Source: Achromobacter xylosoxidans A8
GTDB lineage: Bacteria; Pseudomonadota; Gammaproteobacteria; Burkholderiales; Burkholderiaceae_B
Direction of reading: 5' to 3'
DNA length: 64,000 nucleotides
NCBI RefSeq assembly: GCF_000165835.1
Contig: NC_014640.1
Location: 1,674,001-1,738,000 of the forward strand
Under the pieces are notes generated by a model. It was not told the DNA's origin, made no database searches, and saw nothing but the letters and a program-made list of their open reading frames with translations. Positions 19,625-30,943 of the stretch are shown here, in pieces (within the stretch, counting starts at the first letter, position 1; every line of letters begins with the position of its first letter). Position numbers and translations under genes: made by a program.

Positions 19625-19640
19625 TGTAAACAGATTTACA
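19625..19640. promoter_or_regulatory. RpiR/HexR-type operator upstream of the peptide island
   Basis: TGTAAA at 19625-19630 and TTTACA at 19635-19640 form a perfect inverted repeat with a CAGA spacer, 28 bases before the regulator start. It resembles the TGTAR...YTACA pattern known for the RpiR-family regulator HexR (established for that family). Use by the adjacent RpiR protein is inference. A second palindrome, GGGTATACCC, lies at 19578-19587 in the same 182-base AT-rich gap. Confidence 0.6.
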
Positions 19641-19667
19641 TAAACCCCAGCTACACCTCCCCACTCG

Positions 19668-20543
19668 ATGAACAAGGCCGCACTCACGATTGCTGACCGG
19701 ATCGCCCGGGCCCAGCCCGCGCTGAGCCGTACTCAGCACAAGATGGCCGAGTACGTGCTGGCGCACCAGTTCCGCGCCGCCACCATGACCATCGACGAGT
19801 TCGCGGCGGCGGTGGGGGTGTCGGTGGCCACGGCCAACCGCTTCGCGCGCGCCCTGGACCTGCCGGGCTATCCGCAATTCCGCGCCGAACTGGCGCGTGG
19901 CTTCGAGGCGGCGCTGGAACCCGTTGAAAAGCTGCGCACCGAGCTGGCGCATTCCGCCAGCGCCGTGCAGATCTTCGCCGCCACGCTGGAAGAAGACATC
20001 CGCAACGCCCAGCGCAACCTGCAGTCGCTGGACGCCGCCGCCTGCGAGCAGGCAGTAGAGGCCATCCTGGCCGCCGACCGCGTGTTCATCATCGGTTTCG
20101 GCGCCAGCGGTTTCCTGGCCGGCCTCTTGCAGCGCGGCCTGTGCATGCACCTGCATTCCGTCGAATCGCTGGCCGGTCCCGGCGGCGTGTCGCACGCGGC
20201 GCGCCAGATGGCGCGCATGACGGCCAAGGACCTGGTGATCGCCATTGGCTTTCCGCGTTACCTGGCCGACACGGTGACCCTGGCCGGCGCGGCCAAGCAG
20301 GCCGGCGTGCCGGTGCTGGTGCTGACCGACAAGCCCACGTCGCCGCTGGCGCCCACGGCTTCCGTGGTGTTGTACGCGTATTCCGCGCGCCAGCTGATTC
20401 CCAATTCTGAAACCGCCGCGCTGGGGCTGATCGAAGCCCTGTCCTCGGCGGTGGCCTATCGGGCCAAGAATTCCGTCGCGGCCGCCGCTGGGGTGACCCA
20501 GTCCGTGATGCCGTGGCTCATCCATGGAGTAGGTAAACGATGA
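19668..20543 (+). CDS. MurR/RpiR-family transcriptional regulator (HTH + SIS)
   Basis: 291 residues: an N-terminal HTH_6 domain (about 1-77; SRTQHKMAEYVLAHQ, DEFAAAVGVSVATANRFARAL) and a C-terminal SIS sugar-isomerase domain (about 125-260; RVFIIGFGASGFLAGLL, VLVLTDKPTSPLAP). SIS domains of this family usually bind phosphosugars, for example MurNAc-6-phosphate in MurR. The gene overlaps the isoaspartyl peptidase start by ATGA and therefore heads the peptide-utilisation island, with a likely operator just upstream. A phosphosugar-sensing regulator over peptidases and a peptide importer hints at peptidoglycan-derived peptides, but the effector is unproven. Confidence 0.92.
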   Translation: MNKAALTIADRIARAQPALSRTQHKMAEYVLAHQFRAATMTIDEFAAAVGVSVATANRFARALDLPGYPQFRAELARGFEAALEPVEKLRTELAHSASAVQIFAATLEEDIRNAQRNLQSLDAAACEQAVEAILAADRVFIIGFGASGFLAGLLQRGLCMHLHSVESLAGPGGVSHAARQMARMTAKDLVIAIGFPRYLADTVTLAGAAKQAGVPVLVLTDKPTSPLAPTASVVLYAYSARQLIPNSETAALGLIEALSSAVAYRAKNSVAAAAGVTQSVMPWLIHGVGKR

Positions 20544-21520
20544 ATCAACCCGTGATCGCGATTCACGGTGGCGCCGGCGCGATGTCCCGCGCGGCCATGT
20601 CGCCCGAGAAAGAACAGGAGTACCTGAGCGCGCTGGAATCCATCCTGACCGCCGGCCAGGCCGTGCTGGCCCGGGGCGGCAGCGCCCTGGACGCCGTGAC
20701 CGAAGCCGTGCGCCTGCTGGAAGACTGTCCGCTGTTCAACGCCGGCCATGGCGCTGTGTTCACCAGCGCCGCCACCCACGAGCTGGACGCCGCCATCATG
20801 GACGGCGCCACCTTGCGCTCGGGCGCGATCGCCGGCGTGCACCGCGTGCGCAATCCGATCTTCGCCGCGCGCAAGGTCATGGAAAACAGCAAGCACGTGT
20901 TCTTCGTGGGCGAGGGCGCCGAAGCCTTTGCCAAGGAAGAGGGCGTGGAACTGGTCGATCCTTCCTACTTCTCCACCGAAGCCCGTCGTGAGCAGCTGCT
21001 GCGCGTGCAGCGCGAAACGCCGGAAGCGGCGGTGCTGGACCACGACGGCCAAGCGCTGGTCGCACGCGGCCAGCCGGCGCCGGCCGATCCGCTGGATGCG
21101 GACAAGAAGTTCGGCACGGTGGGCGCGGTGGCGGTGGATGCGCAGGGCAACCTGGCCGCGGCCACCTCGACCGGCGGCATCACCAACAAGCAGGTCGGCC
21201 GCGTGGGCGATGCGCCGCTGATCGGCGCCGGCACCTATGCCAGCAACAAGACCTGCGCGGTGTCCACCACGGGCACCGGCGAAATGTTCATCCGCATGGT
21301 TGCCGCCTATGACGTGGCGGCCCAGATGGAATATTGCGGCGCGTCGCTGGAAGCGGCTGCGGACCGCGTCGTGCATGAAAAGCTGCCCACCATCGACGGC
21401 AAGGGCGGCCTGGTGGCCGTTGACGCCCAGGGCAACGTGGCCTTGCCGTTCAATACGGAAGGCATGTATCGGGGTTACGCCCGTGTCGGCGAGAAGCCGG
21501 TCACCGCTATCTACCGATAA
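20540..21520 (+). CDS. iaaA: Isoaspartyl peptidase / plant-type L-asparaginase
   Basis: 326-residue Ntn hydrolase (family T2). The nucleophile Thr193 lies in [12 protein letters not shown], where the precursor cleaves itself into alpha and beta chains; [15 protein letters not shown] and GAGTYA follow as expected. The N-terminus [13 protein letters not shown] is diagnostic. It hydrolyses beta-aspartyl dipeptides from damaged proteins and also asparagine. The order iaaA then gsiA-D matches the E. coli iaaA-gsiABCD operon (established knowledge). Translationally coupled to the RpiR gene. No signal peptide, so cytoplasmic. Confidence 0.94.
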   Translation: MNQPVIAIHGGAGAMSRAAMSPEKEQEYLSALESILTAGQAVLARGGSALDAVTEAVRLLEDCPLFNAGHGAVFTSAATHELDAAIMDGATLRSGAIAGVHRVRNPIFAARKVMENSKHVFFVGEGAEAFAKEEGVELVDPSYFSTEARREQLLRVQRETPEAAVLDHDGQALVARGQPAPADPLDADKKFGTVGAVAVDAQGNLAAATSTGGITNKQVGRVGDAPLIGAGTYASNKTCAVSTTGTGEMFIRMVAAYDVAAQMEYCGASLEAAADRVVHEKLPTIDGKGGLVAVDAQGNVALPFNTEGMYRGYARVGEKPVTAIYR

Positions 21521-21564
21521 GCGGCGGCGGGTTCGTTTTTTCAGTATTTGGGGAATCAAAAGAG

Positions 21565-23445
<1,881 letters not shown>

Positions 23446-23510
23446 GTCAGTTGACGTACTTGTTTTTCTTCCACCAAACCCCCTAATTCCTTACGGAACC
23501 AGGAGTTGCA

Positions 23511-25064
23511 ATGATGAAAGTTCTGCGCCCCACCAAACTGATGGCCGCCGCCGCGCTGGCCTTCGGCGTGATCGCGTCGCCGCTGGCGCATGCCGCCAAG
23601 GACGTGACGTTCGCCGTCTCCATCGCGCTGGAAACGCTCGATCCGTACAACACCAACAGCACGCTGAACCAGGCGGCCGGCAAGGCCTACTACGAAGGCC
23701 TGTTCGAATTCGACAAGGACCTGAAGGTCCAGAAGGTGCTGGCCACCGACTACACCGTCAGCGAAGACGGCCTGGTCTACACCTTCAAGCTGCGTCCCGG
23801 CGTGAAGTTCCACGACGGCACCGATTTCAACGCCGAAGCCGTCAAGATCAACTTCGACCGTCCGGCCAATCCGGACAACCGCCTGTCGCGCTACATCCAG
23901 TTCAGCGTCATCGAAAAGACCGAAGTGGTCGACCCGATGACCATCAAGATCACGCTGAAGAAGCCGTTCTCGGCCTTCATCAACGCGCTGGCCCACCCGG
24001 CCGCCATGATGATCTCGCCCGCCGCGCTGGCCAAGTACGGCAAGGAAATCGGTTTCCACCCCGTGGGCACCGGTCCCTTCGAATTCGTCGAATGGAAGCC
24101 GGCTGAATACCTGAAGGTCAAGAAGTTCGACGGCTACTGGAAGAAGGGCTACCCCAAGGTCGACACGCTGACCTTCCGCACCGTGACCGACAACAACACC
24201 CGCGCCGCCGTGGTGCAGACGGGCGAGGCGCAGTTCGCCTTCCCGGTGCCGTTCGAGCAGGCCGCCGTGCTGAAGAAGAACGACAAGCTGGACGTGGTCG
24301 ACCACCAGAACTCGATCATGGCGCGCTACCTGTCGATGAACACGCAGCAAAAGCCGTTCGACAACGTCAAGGTGCGTGAAGCCATCAACTACGCCATCAA
24401 CAAGGAAGCCCTGGCCAAGGTCGCTTTCTCGGGCTACGCCACCATTGTGGACGGCGTCGTGCCGACGGGCGTGGACTTCGCCCACAAGACCGGTCCGTGG
24501 CCCTACGACATCAAGAAGGCCAAGGCCCTGCTGGCCGAAGCCGGCTACCCCAACGGCTTCGAAAGCCAGCTGTGGTCCGCCTATAACGACGGCACCTCGG
24601 TGAAGGTGGTCCAGTTCCTGCAGCAGCAACTGGCACAAGTCGGCATCAAGGTGTCGGTCGAAGTGCTGGAGTCCGGCCAGCGCGTGCAGCGCGTGCAACA
24701 GGTGCAGAAGCCTGAAGACGCCAAGGTCCGCATGTACTACGCCGGCTGGTCGTCCTCGACCGGCGAAGCCGACTGGGGCCTGCGTCCGCTGCTGACCACC
24801 GCCGCTTTCCCGCCGGTGCTCAACAACGTGTCGTACTACTCGAACAAGTCGGTGGACGACGGCATCCAGCAAGCCCTGGCCACGACCGACCGCGCCAAGA
24901 AGACCGAAATCTACAAGAACGTTCAGGAAACCATCTGGAAGGACGCCCCCTGGGCCTTCCTGGTGACCCAGAACAACCTGTACGTGAAGTCGAAGAACCT
25001 GTCGGGCGTGTATGTTGAGCCGGACACCTCGTTCTGGTTCGGCGACATCGATCTGAAGCAGTAA
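23511..25064 (+). CDS. gsiB: GsiB-like periplasmic peptide-binding protein
   Basis: 517-residue SBP_bac_5 receptor with a signal peptide (about 1-28, cleavage after LAHA). Mature protein begins AKDVTFAVSIALETLDPYNT. Motif YTFKLRPGVKFHDGTDFNAE is the family signature; HPVGTGPFEFVEWKP and GLRPLLTTAAFPP agree with the GsiB/DppA group. Good ribosome-binding site (AGGAG) before ATG 23511 (a second ATG follows at once). GsiB of E. coli binds glutathione; ligand identity here is not proven. Two GC-rich hairpins follow the stop, a common arrangement that keeps receptor mRNA more abundant than permease mRNA. Confidence 0.9.
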   Translation: MMKVLRPTKLMAAAALAFGVIASPLAHAAKDVTFAVSIALETLDPYNTNSTLNQAAGKAYYEGLFEFDKDLKVQKVLATDYTVSEDGLVYTFKLRPGVKFHDGTDFNAEAVKINFDRPANPDNRLSRYIQFSVIEKTEVVDPMTIKITLKKPFSAFINALAHPAAMMISPAALAKYGKEIGFHPVGTGPFEFVEWKPAEYLKVKKFDGYWKKGYPKVDTLTFRTVTDNNTRAAVVQTGEAQFAFPVPFEQAAVLKKNDKLDVVDHQNSIMARYLSMNTQQKPFDNVKVREAINYAINKEALAKVAFSGYATIVDGVVPTGVDFAHKTGPWPYDIKKAKALLAEAGYPNGFESQLWSAYNDGTSVKVVQFLQQQLAQVGIKVSVEVLESGQRVQRVQQVQKPEDAKVRMYYAGWSSSTGEADWGLRPLLTTAAFPPVLNNVSYYSNKSVDDGIQQALATTDRAKKTEIYKNVQETIWKDAPWAFLVTQNNLYVKSKNLSGVYVEPDTSFWFGDIDLKQ

Positions 25065-25081
25065 ATCTGGCGGTAACTCTC

Positions 25082-25136
25082 GGGGCCTGCGCGCCCCTGT
25101 AAGGCCACATACGGCGGGGGCGCGGTGTCCCCGCCG
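25082..25136 (+). other. Two intercistronic hairpins behind the binding-protein gene
   Basis: GGGGC/GCCCC (25082-25086 with 25093-25097) is followed by an 8-bp stem CGGCGGGG/CCCCGCCG (25112-25119 with 25129-25136). Neither has a U-tract, so read-through into gsiC is expected. They may protect the upstream receptor message from 3' exonucleases or partly attenuate permease expression. Confidence 0.6.
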
Positions 25137-25153
25137 ATGTTGCAGGAATTTCA

Positions 25154-26074
25154 ATGCTGACCTACATCGTCAAACGTCTTTTGGGCATGATCCCCACGCT
25201 GCTGCTGGTGGCCGTGGTCGTGTTCCTGTTTGTGCACATGCTTCCGGGCGACCCGGCGCGACTGGCCGCGGGCCAGGAGGCCGACCAGCAAACCGTCGAA
25301 CTCGTGCGCAAGGAACTGGGACTGGATCTGCCCCTGCCGCAGCAGTTCGTGCGCTACTTCAGCCACATGCTGCAAGGCGACCTGGGTACCTCGTTGCGTA
25401 CCAAGCGCCCCGTCTCTACCGAAATCGCCGACCGCTTCATGCCCACGCTGTGGCTGACGCTCGCCAGCATGGTCTGGTCAGTGACCTTCGGCATGATCAT
25501 CGGCATCGTGTCGGCGGTATGGCGCAATCGCTGGCCCGACCGTCTCGGCATGACGCTGGCGGTGTCCGGCATCTCGTTCCCCGCGTTCGCGCTGGGCATG
25601 ATGCTGATGCAGGTGTTCTCCGTGAATCTGGGCTGGCTGCCGACCGTGGGCGCCTCGACCTGGCAACACTACATTCTTCCGTCCATCACCCTGGGCGCCG
25701 CAGTGGCGGCCGTGATGGCGCGCTTCACCCGGGCTTCCTTCGTGGAAGTCATCCAGGAAGACTTCGTGCGGACCGCCCGCGCCAAGGGCCTGACCGAGCG
25801 CCGCGTCGTGATCAAGCACGCGCTGCGCAATGCGCTGATTCCCGTGGTCACCATGATGGGCCTGCAGTTCGGCTTCCTGCTGGGCGGCTCGATCGTGGTG
25901 GAGACCGTGTTCAACTGGCCCGGCCTCGGCCGCCTGCTGGTGGACGCCGTGACCCAGCGCGACTATCCGGTGATCCAGGGCCTGGTGCTGCTGTTCTCGC
26001 TGGAATTCATCCTGATCAACCTGATTGTCGACGTGCTCTATGGCGTCATCAATCCCAGCATCCGTTACAAGTGA
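25154..26074 (+). CDS. gsiC: GsiC-like ABC permease
   Basis: 306-residue DppB-type permease: [36 protein letters not shown] and the coupling loop [20 protein letters not shown]. About six helices, inner membrane. ATG start with an AGGAATTT-type ribosome-binding region 90 bases after the receptor stop, behind two hairpins. It works with the permease that starts 7 bases later. Assignment to glutathione specifically is by operon context only. Confidence 0.9.
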   Translation: MLTYIVKRLLGMIPTLLLVAVVVFLFVHMLPGDPARLAAGQEADQQTVELVRKELGLDLPLPQQFVRYFSHMLQGDLGTSLRTKRPVSTEIADRFMPTLWLTLASMVWSVTFGMIIGIVSAVWRNRWPDRLGMTLAVSGISFPAFALGMMLMQVFSVNLGWLPTVGASTWQHYILPSITLGAAVAAVMARFTRASFVEVIQEDFVRTARAKGLTERRVVIKHALRNALIPVVTMMGLQFGFLLGGSIVVETVFNWPGLGRLLVDAVTQRDYPVIQGLVLLFSLEFILINLIVDVLYGVINPSIRYK

Positions 26075-26081
26075 GGCGGCC

Positions 26082-26981
26082 ATGAGCAATACGACACCCG
26101 CCACGACCATCGCCGCCGCTCCCAAGAGCGACGTGCGCACGCCCGCCACCGAGTTCTGGCGCAAATTCAAGAAGCAGAAGCTCGCCGTCGGCGCGGGCAT
26201 CTTCGTCCTGCTGCTGGTCGTCGTCGCGATCTTCGCGCCGTGGATCGTGCCGTTCGATGCGGAGAACTTCTTTGACTACGACGCGCTGAACGCCGGACCT
26301 TCCTCCACGCACTGGCTGGGCGTGGATTCGCTGGGCCGCGACATCTTCAGCCGCATCATCATGGGCGCGCGCATCTCGCTGGCCGCGGGCTTTCTGTCGG
26401 TCGCCATGGGCGCCATTGTCGGCACCTTCATGGGCCTGATGGCGGGCTACTACGAAGGCTGGTGGGAACGCATCACGATGCGTATCTCCGACGTGCTGCT
26501 GGCGTTCCCCGGCATGCTGCTGGCCATCGGCGTGGTCGCCATCCTCGGTTCCAGCATGATCAACGTGATCGTGGCCGTGGCCGTGTTCAGCGTGCCGGCG
26601 TTTGCCCGCCTGGTGCGCGGCAATACCTTGTCGATCAAGCAGATGACCTACGTCGAGGCCGTCAAGAGCGTGGGCGCGTCCGACTGGACCATCATCATGC
26701 GCCACATCCTGCCCGGCACGATCTCGCCCATCGTGGTCTATGGCACGATGCGCATCGGCACCTCCATCATCACCGCGGCCAGCCTGTCGTTCCTGGGCAT
26801 GGGCGCATCGCCTCCCACGCCGGAGTGGGGCGCGATGCTGAACGAAGCGCGCGCCGACATGGTGATCGCCCCGCACGTGGCGATCTTCCCGGCGCTGGCG
26901 ATCTTCTTCACGGTGCTCGCGTTCAACCTGCTGGGCGACGGCCTGCGCGACGCGCTCGATCCCAAGATCGACCGCAAGTAA
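26082..26981 (+). CDS. gsiD: GsiD-like ABC permease
   Basis: 299-residue DppC-type permease. It has the OppC N-terminal cytoplasmic segment ([16 protein letters not shown]), then [20 protein letters not shown] and the coupling loop [23 protein letters not shown] at 26082 has GAGGCG upstream; an in-frame codon at 26025 would lie inside gsiC and is rejected. Last transporter gene; a 147-base gap with a hairpin separates it from the peptidase genes, so those may have independent or processed expression. Confidence 0.9.
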   Translation: MSNTTPATTIAAAPKSDVRTPATEFWRKFKKQKLAVGAGIFVLLLVVVAIFAPWIVPFDAENFFDYDALNAGPSSTHWLGVDSLGRDIFSRIIMGARISLAAGFLSVAMGAIVGTFMGLMAGYYEGWWERITMRISDVLLAFPGMLLAIGVVAILGSSMINVIVAVAVFSVPAFARLVRGNTLSIKQMTYVEAVKSVGASDWTIIMRHILPGTISPIVVYGTMRIGTSIITAASLSFLGMGASPPTPEWGAMLNEARADMVIAPHVAIFPALAIFFTVLAFNLLGDGLRDALDPKIDRK

Positions 26982-26988
26982 GCCTGCC

Positions 26989-27012
26989 GCCGGACCTCTA
27001 CGGAGGGCCGGC
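26989..27012 (+). other. Intercistronic hairpin between gsiD and the P1 peptidase gene
   Basis: GCCGGACCT pairs with AGGGCCGGC (one mismatch) around loop CTACGG. A smaller GGCGG/CCGCC hairpin follows at 27019-27034. No U-tract, so this is a processing or stability element, or a weak terminator, rather than a strong stop. The rest of the 147-base gap shows no gene. Confidence 0.45.
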
Positions 27013-27128
27013 ATGGAGGGCGGTTATTTCCGCCGCCGCCCCAGTCCGCGACACGCGCTACCAAGTGCGCGCAGCGGACACAGGGCGGCGGCGTTTTGCA
27101 TTCTGGAGCGTGGCGACACGTAGCGAAC

Positions 27129-28223
27129 ATGGACAAACAAGCGCTGGACATTCCCCGCATCGGCGTACTGCCCTCGGGACCGCTGGATTCGATCTGCGAC
27201 GTGGCCGAGGTCACCGTCGGCCATCGCACGCTGGCCGACGGCCCGCTGCAAACCGGCGTGACCGTGGTGCGTCCGCATGGCGGCGACCCCTATCTGGACA
27301 AGGTGCCGGCCGCCGCCACCGTGCTGAACGGCTTCGGCAAGAGCACCGGCCTGGTCCAGGTGCAGGAGCTGGGCGTGCTGGAAACGCCTATCGCGCTGAC
27401 CAACACCTTTGGCGTGGGAACGGTGGCCAATGCGCAGATCCGCGCGGCGGTCGCGGCCAACCCCGGCATCGGCCGCGGCATGGCTACCGTCAATCCGCTG
27501 GTCTTCGAATGCAACGATGGCTATCTGAACGACATCCAGGCGCTGGCGGTGCAGGAATCGCACTACGCTGACGCGCTGGCCGCCGCGGACAAGTCATTCG
27601 AGCAGGGCGCGGTCGGCGCCGGCCGGGGCATGTCCTGCTTTTCGTTCAAGGGCGGCATCGGTTCTGCCTCGCGCGTCGCGTCCATCGTGGAGGGGCCGCG
27701 CTACACGGTCGGGGCGCTGGTGCTGTCAAACTTCGGCCGGCTGCCCAATCTGACCGTGGCGGGCCGGCCTTTCGGCCGTCGGCTGGCGCAGCAGCTGGAC
27801 AACGGCCTGGCGCAGGCTGGCGAGAACGCCGCCATCGTGCCGGAGAAGGGTTCCATCATCCTGCTGCTGGCCACCGACGCGCCGCTGGACGCGCGCCAGT
27901 TGCGCCGCCTGTCGCTGCGGGCGGGGGCGGGACTGGCCCGCACCGGCTCGGTCTACGGCCATGGCAGCGGGGATATCGCGCTGGCGTTTTCCACCGCCTA
28001 CACGGTGCCGCAACTGCCCGAGCAGCCCATGCCGGCGGTGGCGATGCTGCATGAAGCCCGTATCGATCCCCTGTTCGAAGCCGCTGCCGAGGCTTGCGAG
28101 CAGGCCATCATTTCCGCGCTCTGGCATGCCGAGGGCGTGACGGGGCGCGACGGCAACCACCGCGCCGCGATCCGCGACGCGGCGCCGCAGTGGCGCCAGT
28201 GGCTGTCCGACACTGAACTCTGA
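27129..28223 (+). CDS. P1-family (DmpA/BapA-type) self-processing aminopeptidase
   Basis: 364-residue peptidase of family P1, which includes the L-aminopeptidase D-amidase/esterase DmpA and beta-peptidyl aminopeptidases. The autoproteolysis site aligns with DmpA Gly249-Ser250: here G241-S242 in EKGSIILLLATDAPL, making Ser242 the N-terminal nucleophile. Other family signatures: TNTFGVGTVANAQIR, GRGMSCFSFKGGIGSASR and GHGSGDIALAF. ATG 27129 chosen; an upstream codon at 27096 gives an unconserved extension. Such enzymes release N-terminal L- or beta-amino acids and D-amides, complementing the neighbouring D-aminopeptidase and isoaspartyl peptidase. Followed by the M55 gene after 20 bases. Confidence 0.9.
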   Translation: MDKQALDIPRIGVLPSGPLDSICDVAEVTVGHRTLADGPLQTGVTVVRPHGGDPYLDKVPAAATVLNGFGKSTGLVQVQELGVLETPIALTNTFGVGTVANAQIRAAVAANPGIGRGMATVNPLVFECNDGYLNDIQALAVQESHYADALAAADKSFEQGAVGAGRGMSCFSFKGGIGSASRVASIVEGPRYTVGALVLSNFGRLPNLTVAGRPFGRRLAQQLDNGLAQAGENAAIVPEKGSIILLLATDAPLDARQLRRLSLRAGAGLARTGSVYGHGSGDIALAFSTAYTVPQLPEQPMPAVAMLHEARIDPLFEAAAEACEQAIISALWHAEGVTGRDGNHRAAIRDAAPQWRQWLSDTEL

Positions 28224-28243
28224 AATTCTCCGAGGCTGATTCC

Positions 28244-29068
28244 ATGAAGATCCTGATTTCCACCGATATCGAAGGCGTCGCCGGCGTCTTCCATTCCGAA
28301 CAAGTGCGCGCCGGCAACGGCGAATACGAGCGCGCCCGCGCCTGGATGACCGCCGAGGCCAATGCGGCCGTGCAGGGCGCGATTGCCGGCGGCGCCGAAG
28401 AAATTCTGGTCAACGATTCGCACGGCGGCTTTCGCAATCTGTTGCCGGACGGCCTGGACGAGCGCGCCCGCCTGGTGCTGGGCAAGCCGCGCTACCTTGG
28501 CATGATGGGCGGCCTGGAAGAGGGCTGCGACGCCGTCTTCATGATCGGCTACCACTCGCGCTCGCAAGGCCGCGGCATCCTGGCCCACACCATCAACAGC
28601 TTCGCGTTTGCCCGCGTGCTTATCAACGGCATGGAGCTGGGCGAGGCCGGCCTCTATGGTGCGCTGGCGGGCGAGATGGGCGTGCCCGTCATTCTGGGGA
28701 CTGGGGACGACGCCTTCATCGCTGAAACCCGCGACACCTTCCCGGGCGCCGAATGGGTGCAGACCAAAGTGGCGCACGGGCAGGGCAGCGGCGTGACCCT
28801 GTCGCCGGCGGCCTCGCGCCGCGCGATCGCGGCTGCCGCTGAAACCGCCGTGCGTAATCTGAAGAAGGGCGTCGCAGTTCCTTTCCGCATTCCCGCCCCT
28901 ATAGAATGCCGGTTGCAGACGCAGAGCTCGGCATTGGCCGACCTGTTCTGCATGTGGCCCACGCTGGAACGCGTGGACGGCGTGACCTTGCGATTCACCA
29001 CGGATAGCATGCAGTCCGCCGTCCGCACGCTGAACAGCCTGGCCGCCATGTCTTTCATGTTGCGCTAA
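28244..29068 (+). CDS. DppA-type D-aminopeptidase (peptidase M55)
   Basis: 274-residue zinc peptidase like B. subtilis DppA, which removes N-terminal D-amino acids such as D-Ala. The active-site residues fall at nearly identical positions: D8 and E10 in STDIEG, H60 in NDSHGG, H104 in IGYHS, catalytic H115 in ILAHT, and a glutamate at about 134 (ELGEAG). In Bacillus the enzyme sits in a dipeptide-transport operon and is linked to use of D-Ala peptides. Here it likewise follows a peptide importer and lies 20 bases after the P1 peptidase and 14 bases before the M24 gene. No signal peptide; cytoplasmic decamer expected. Confidence 0.93.
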   Translation: MKILISTDIEGVAGVFHSEQVRAGNGEYERARAWMTAEANAAVQGAIAGGAEEILVNDSHGGFRNLLPDGLDERARLVLGKPRYLGMMGGLEEGCDAVFMIGYHSRSQGRGILAHTINSFAFARVLINGMELGEAGLYGALAGEMGVPVILGTGDDAFIAETRDTFPGAEWVQTKVAHGQGSGVTLSPAASRRAIAAAAETAVRNLKKGVAVPFRIPAPIECRLQTQSSALADLFCMWPTLERVDGVTLRFTTDSMQSAVRTLNSLAAMSFMLR

Positions 29069-29082
29069 GGATCCCATCCCCC

Positions 29083-30873
29083 ATGTCTAGCACCGACGCC
29101 CGTATCGCCCAATTGCGGCAGGCCATGCGCCGCCGCGGCCTGTCCGCCTATGTCGTTCCGTCCTCGGACCCGCACTTGTCCGAGTATCTGCCCGCGCGCT
29201 GGCAGGGGCGGCGCTGGCTGTCCGGCTTCACGGGGTCGGTCGGCACGCTGGTGGTCACGGCCGATTTCGCCGGCCTGTGGGTGGACAGCCGCTACTGGGT
29301 GCAGGCCGAGGCGCAATTGGCCGGCACCGGCGTGCAGCTGATGAAGATCGCGCTGGCGACCACGCCAGGCCACGTGGACTGGCTGGCCGCCAATACCAAG
29401 GCGGGCGAGGTCATCGGGGTGGACGGGCAGGTGTTGGGCCTGGGCGCATTCCGCGCCCTGTCGGCCGCAGCGGCCGCCGCCGGCGCCATCCTGGAAATTC
29501 GCGAGGACCTGCTGGATGAAGTCTGGACGGACCGCGCCGGCCTGCCTGGCGCCGCCATCTATGAACACGTGGCCCCCGAGGCCTGCGTGACCCGCGCCGA
29601 CAAGCTGGCGCAGGTGCGCGAGGCCATGCGCGCGCATGGCGCCGACGTGCACTTCATCAGCACCCTGGACGACATCGCCTGGCTCTTCAACCTGCGCGGC
29701 GCCGACGTGGACTACAACCCGGTGTTCGTCGGCCACGCGCTGATCGGCCTGGACCACGCCACGCTGTTTGTGGCCGACGGCAAGATCGACGGCGCGCTGC
29801 GTGCCGTCCTGGCGGCCGACGGCGTGGAAGTAGCCGGTTATGCCCAGGCCGCCGACGCGCTGGCCTCGCTGGAACTGGACCAGAAGCTGCTGATCGATCC
29901 GGCCCGTGTGACCTGCGGCGTATTCCACGCCATGGATCCAGCCGTGCCGCGCATCGAGGCCATCAACCCGTCCACCTTGCTGAAGTCGCGCAAGACCGAC
30001 GCCGAATTGGCGAATGTGCGCCAGGCCATGGCGCAGGACGGCGCCGCGCTCTGTGAGTTCTTCGCCTGGTTCGAAGGCGCGCTGGGCAATGCAACCATCA
30101 CCGAACTGACCATCGACGAGCAGATCACCGCCGCGCGCGCGCGCCGGCCCGCCTACGTCTGCCCCAGCTTCGCCACCATCGCCGGCTTCAACGCCAACGG
30201 CGCCATGCCGCACTACCGCGCCACCCAGCAATCGCACGCCACCATCGAAGGCGATGGCCTGTTGCTGATCGACTCGGGCGGCCAGTACCTGGGCGGCACC
30301 ACCGACATCACCCGCGTGGTCGCGGTGGGCACGCCCAGCGCCGACCAGAAGGTGGACTTCACGCTGGTGCTCAAGGGCATGATCGCGCTGTCGCGCGCCT
30401 CGTTCCCGCGTGGCACGCCTTCGCCCATGCTGGACGCCATCGCGCGCGCTCCCATCTGGGAAGGCGGCGCGGAATACGGCCACGGCACGGGCCATGGCGT
30501 GGGCTACTTCCTGAACGTGCACGAAGGCCCGCAGGTCATTTCCTACCGCGCAATGCCCGGACCGCACACCGCGATGGAGCCGGGCATGATCACCTCCAAC
30601 GAGCCGGGCATCTACCGGCCCGGCCGCTGGGGCGTGCGCATCGAGAACCTGGTCGCCAACCGCAGCTGGCTGACTTCCGAACTCGGCGAATTCCTGTGCT
30701 TTGAAACGCTGACGCTGTGCCCGATCGACACGCGTTGCATCGAACCGTCGCTGCTGCGCGCCGACGAAATCGCCTGGCTCAACGACTATCACAAGACGGT
30801 GTTCGAGCGCCTGTCGCCGCTGGTCGAAGGCGAGGCGCTGGCCTGGCTGGAGCGCCGCACCGCGGCGATCTGA
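29083..30873 (+). CDS. Aminopeptidase P family protein (Xaa-Pro aminopeptidase, M24B)
   Basis: 596-residue cytoplasmic M24B metallopeptidase of the long three-domain type: two creatinase-like N-terminal domains (YVVPSSDPHLSEYLPARW start) and a C-terminal pita-bread domain. Dinuclear metal ligands are visible as LLIDSGGQY (Asp), GGTTDITR (Asp), GTGHGVGYFLNVHEGP (His), SNEPGIY (Glu) and RIENLV (Glu). It removes the residue before proline, bonds most peptidases cannot cut. Last gene of the peptide island, with a strong bidirectional terminator 20 bases after the stop. Cobalt or manganese is the usual metal of the family. Confidence 0.93.
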   Translation: MSSTDARIAQLRQAMRRRGLSAYVVPSSDPHLSEYLPARWQGRRWLSGFTGSVGTLVVTADFAGLWVDSRYWVQAEAQLAGTGVQLMKIALATTPGHVDWLAANTKAGEVIGVDGQVLGLGAFRALSAAAAAAGAILEIREDLLDEVWTDRAGLPGAAIYEHVAPEACVTRADKLAQVREAMRAHGADVHFISTLDDIAWLFNLRGADVDYNPVFVGHALIGLDHATLFVADGKIDGALRAVLAADGVEVAGYAQAADALASLELDQKLLIDPARVTCGVFHAMDPAVPRIEAINPSTLLKSRKTDAELANVRQAMAQDGAALCEFFAWFEGALGNATITELTIDEQITAARARRPAYVCPSFATIAGFNANGAMPHYRATQQSHATIEGDGLLLIDSGGQYLGGTTDITRVVAVGTPSADQKVDFTLVLKGMIALSRASFPRGTPSPMLDAIARAPIWEGGAEYGHGTGHGVGYFLNVHEGPQVISYRAMPGPHTAMEPGMITSNEPGIYRPGRWGVRIENLVANRSWLTSELGEFLCFETLTLCPIDTRCIEPSLLRADEIAWLNDYHKTVFERLSPLVEGEALAWLERRTAAI

Positions 30874-30892
30874 TTCACTGCGCGAGCGCATG

Positions 30893-30928
30893 AAAAAGGC
30901 CGCGGGCGTGATGCCCGCGGCCTTTTTT
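30893..30928. terminator. Bidirectional rho-independent terminator
   Basis: Perfect stem GGCCGCGGGC (30898-30907) with GCCCGCGGCC (30913-30922) and a 5-base loop, flanked by five A on the left and six T on the right. It ends the peptide island on the plus strand and the membrane-protein gene on the minus strand. Confidence 0.92.
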
Positions 30929-30943
30929 GTGGGCGAGGCGGGC

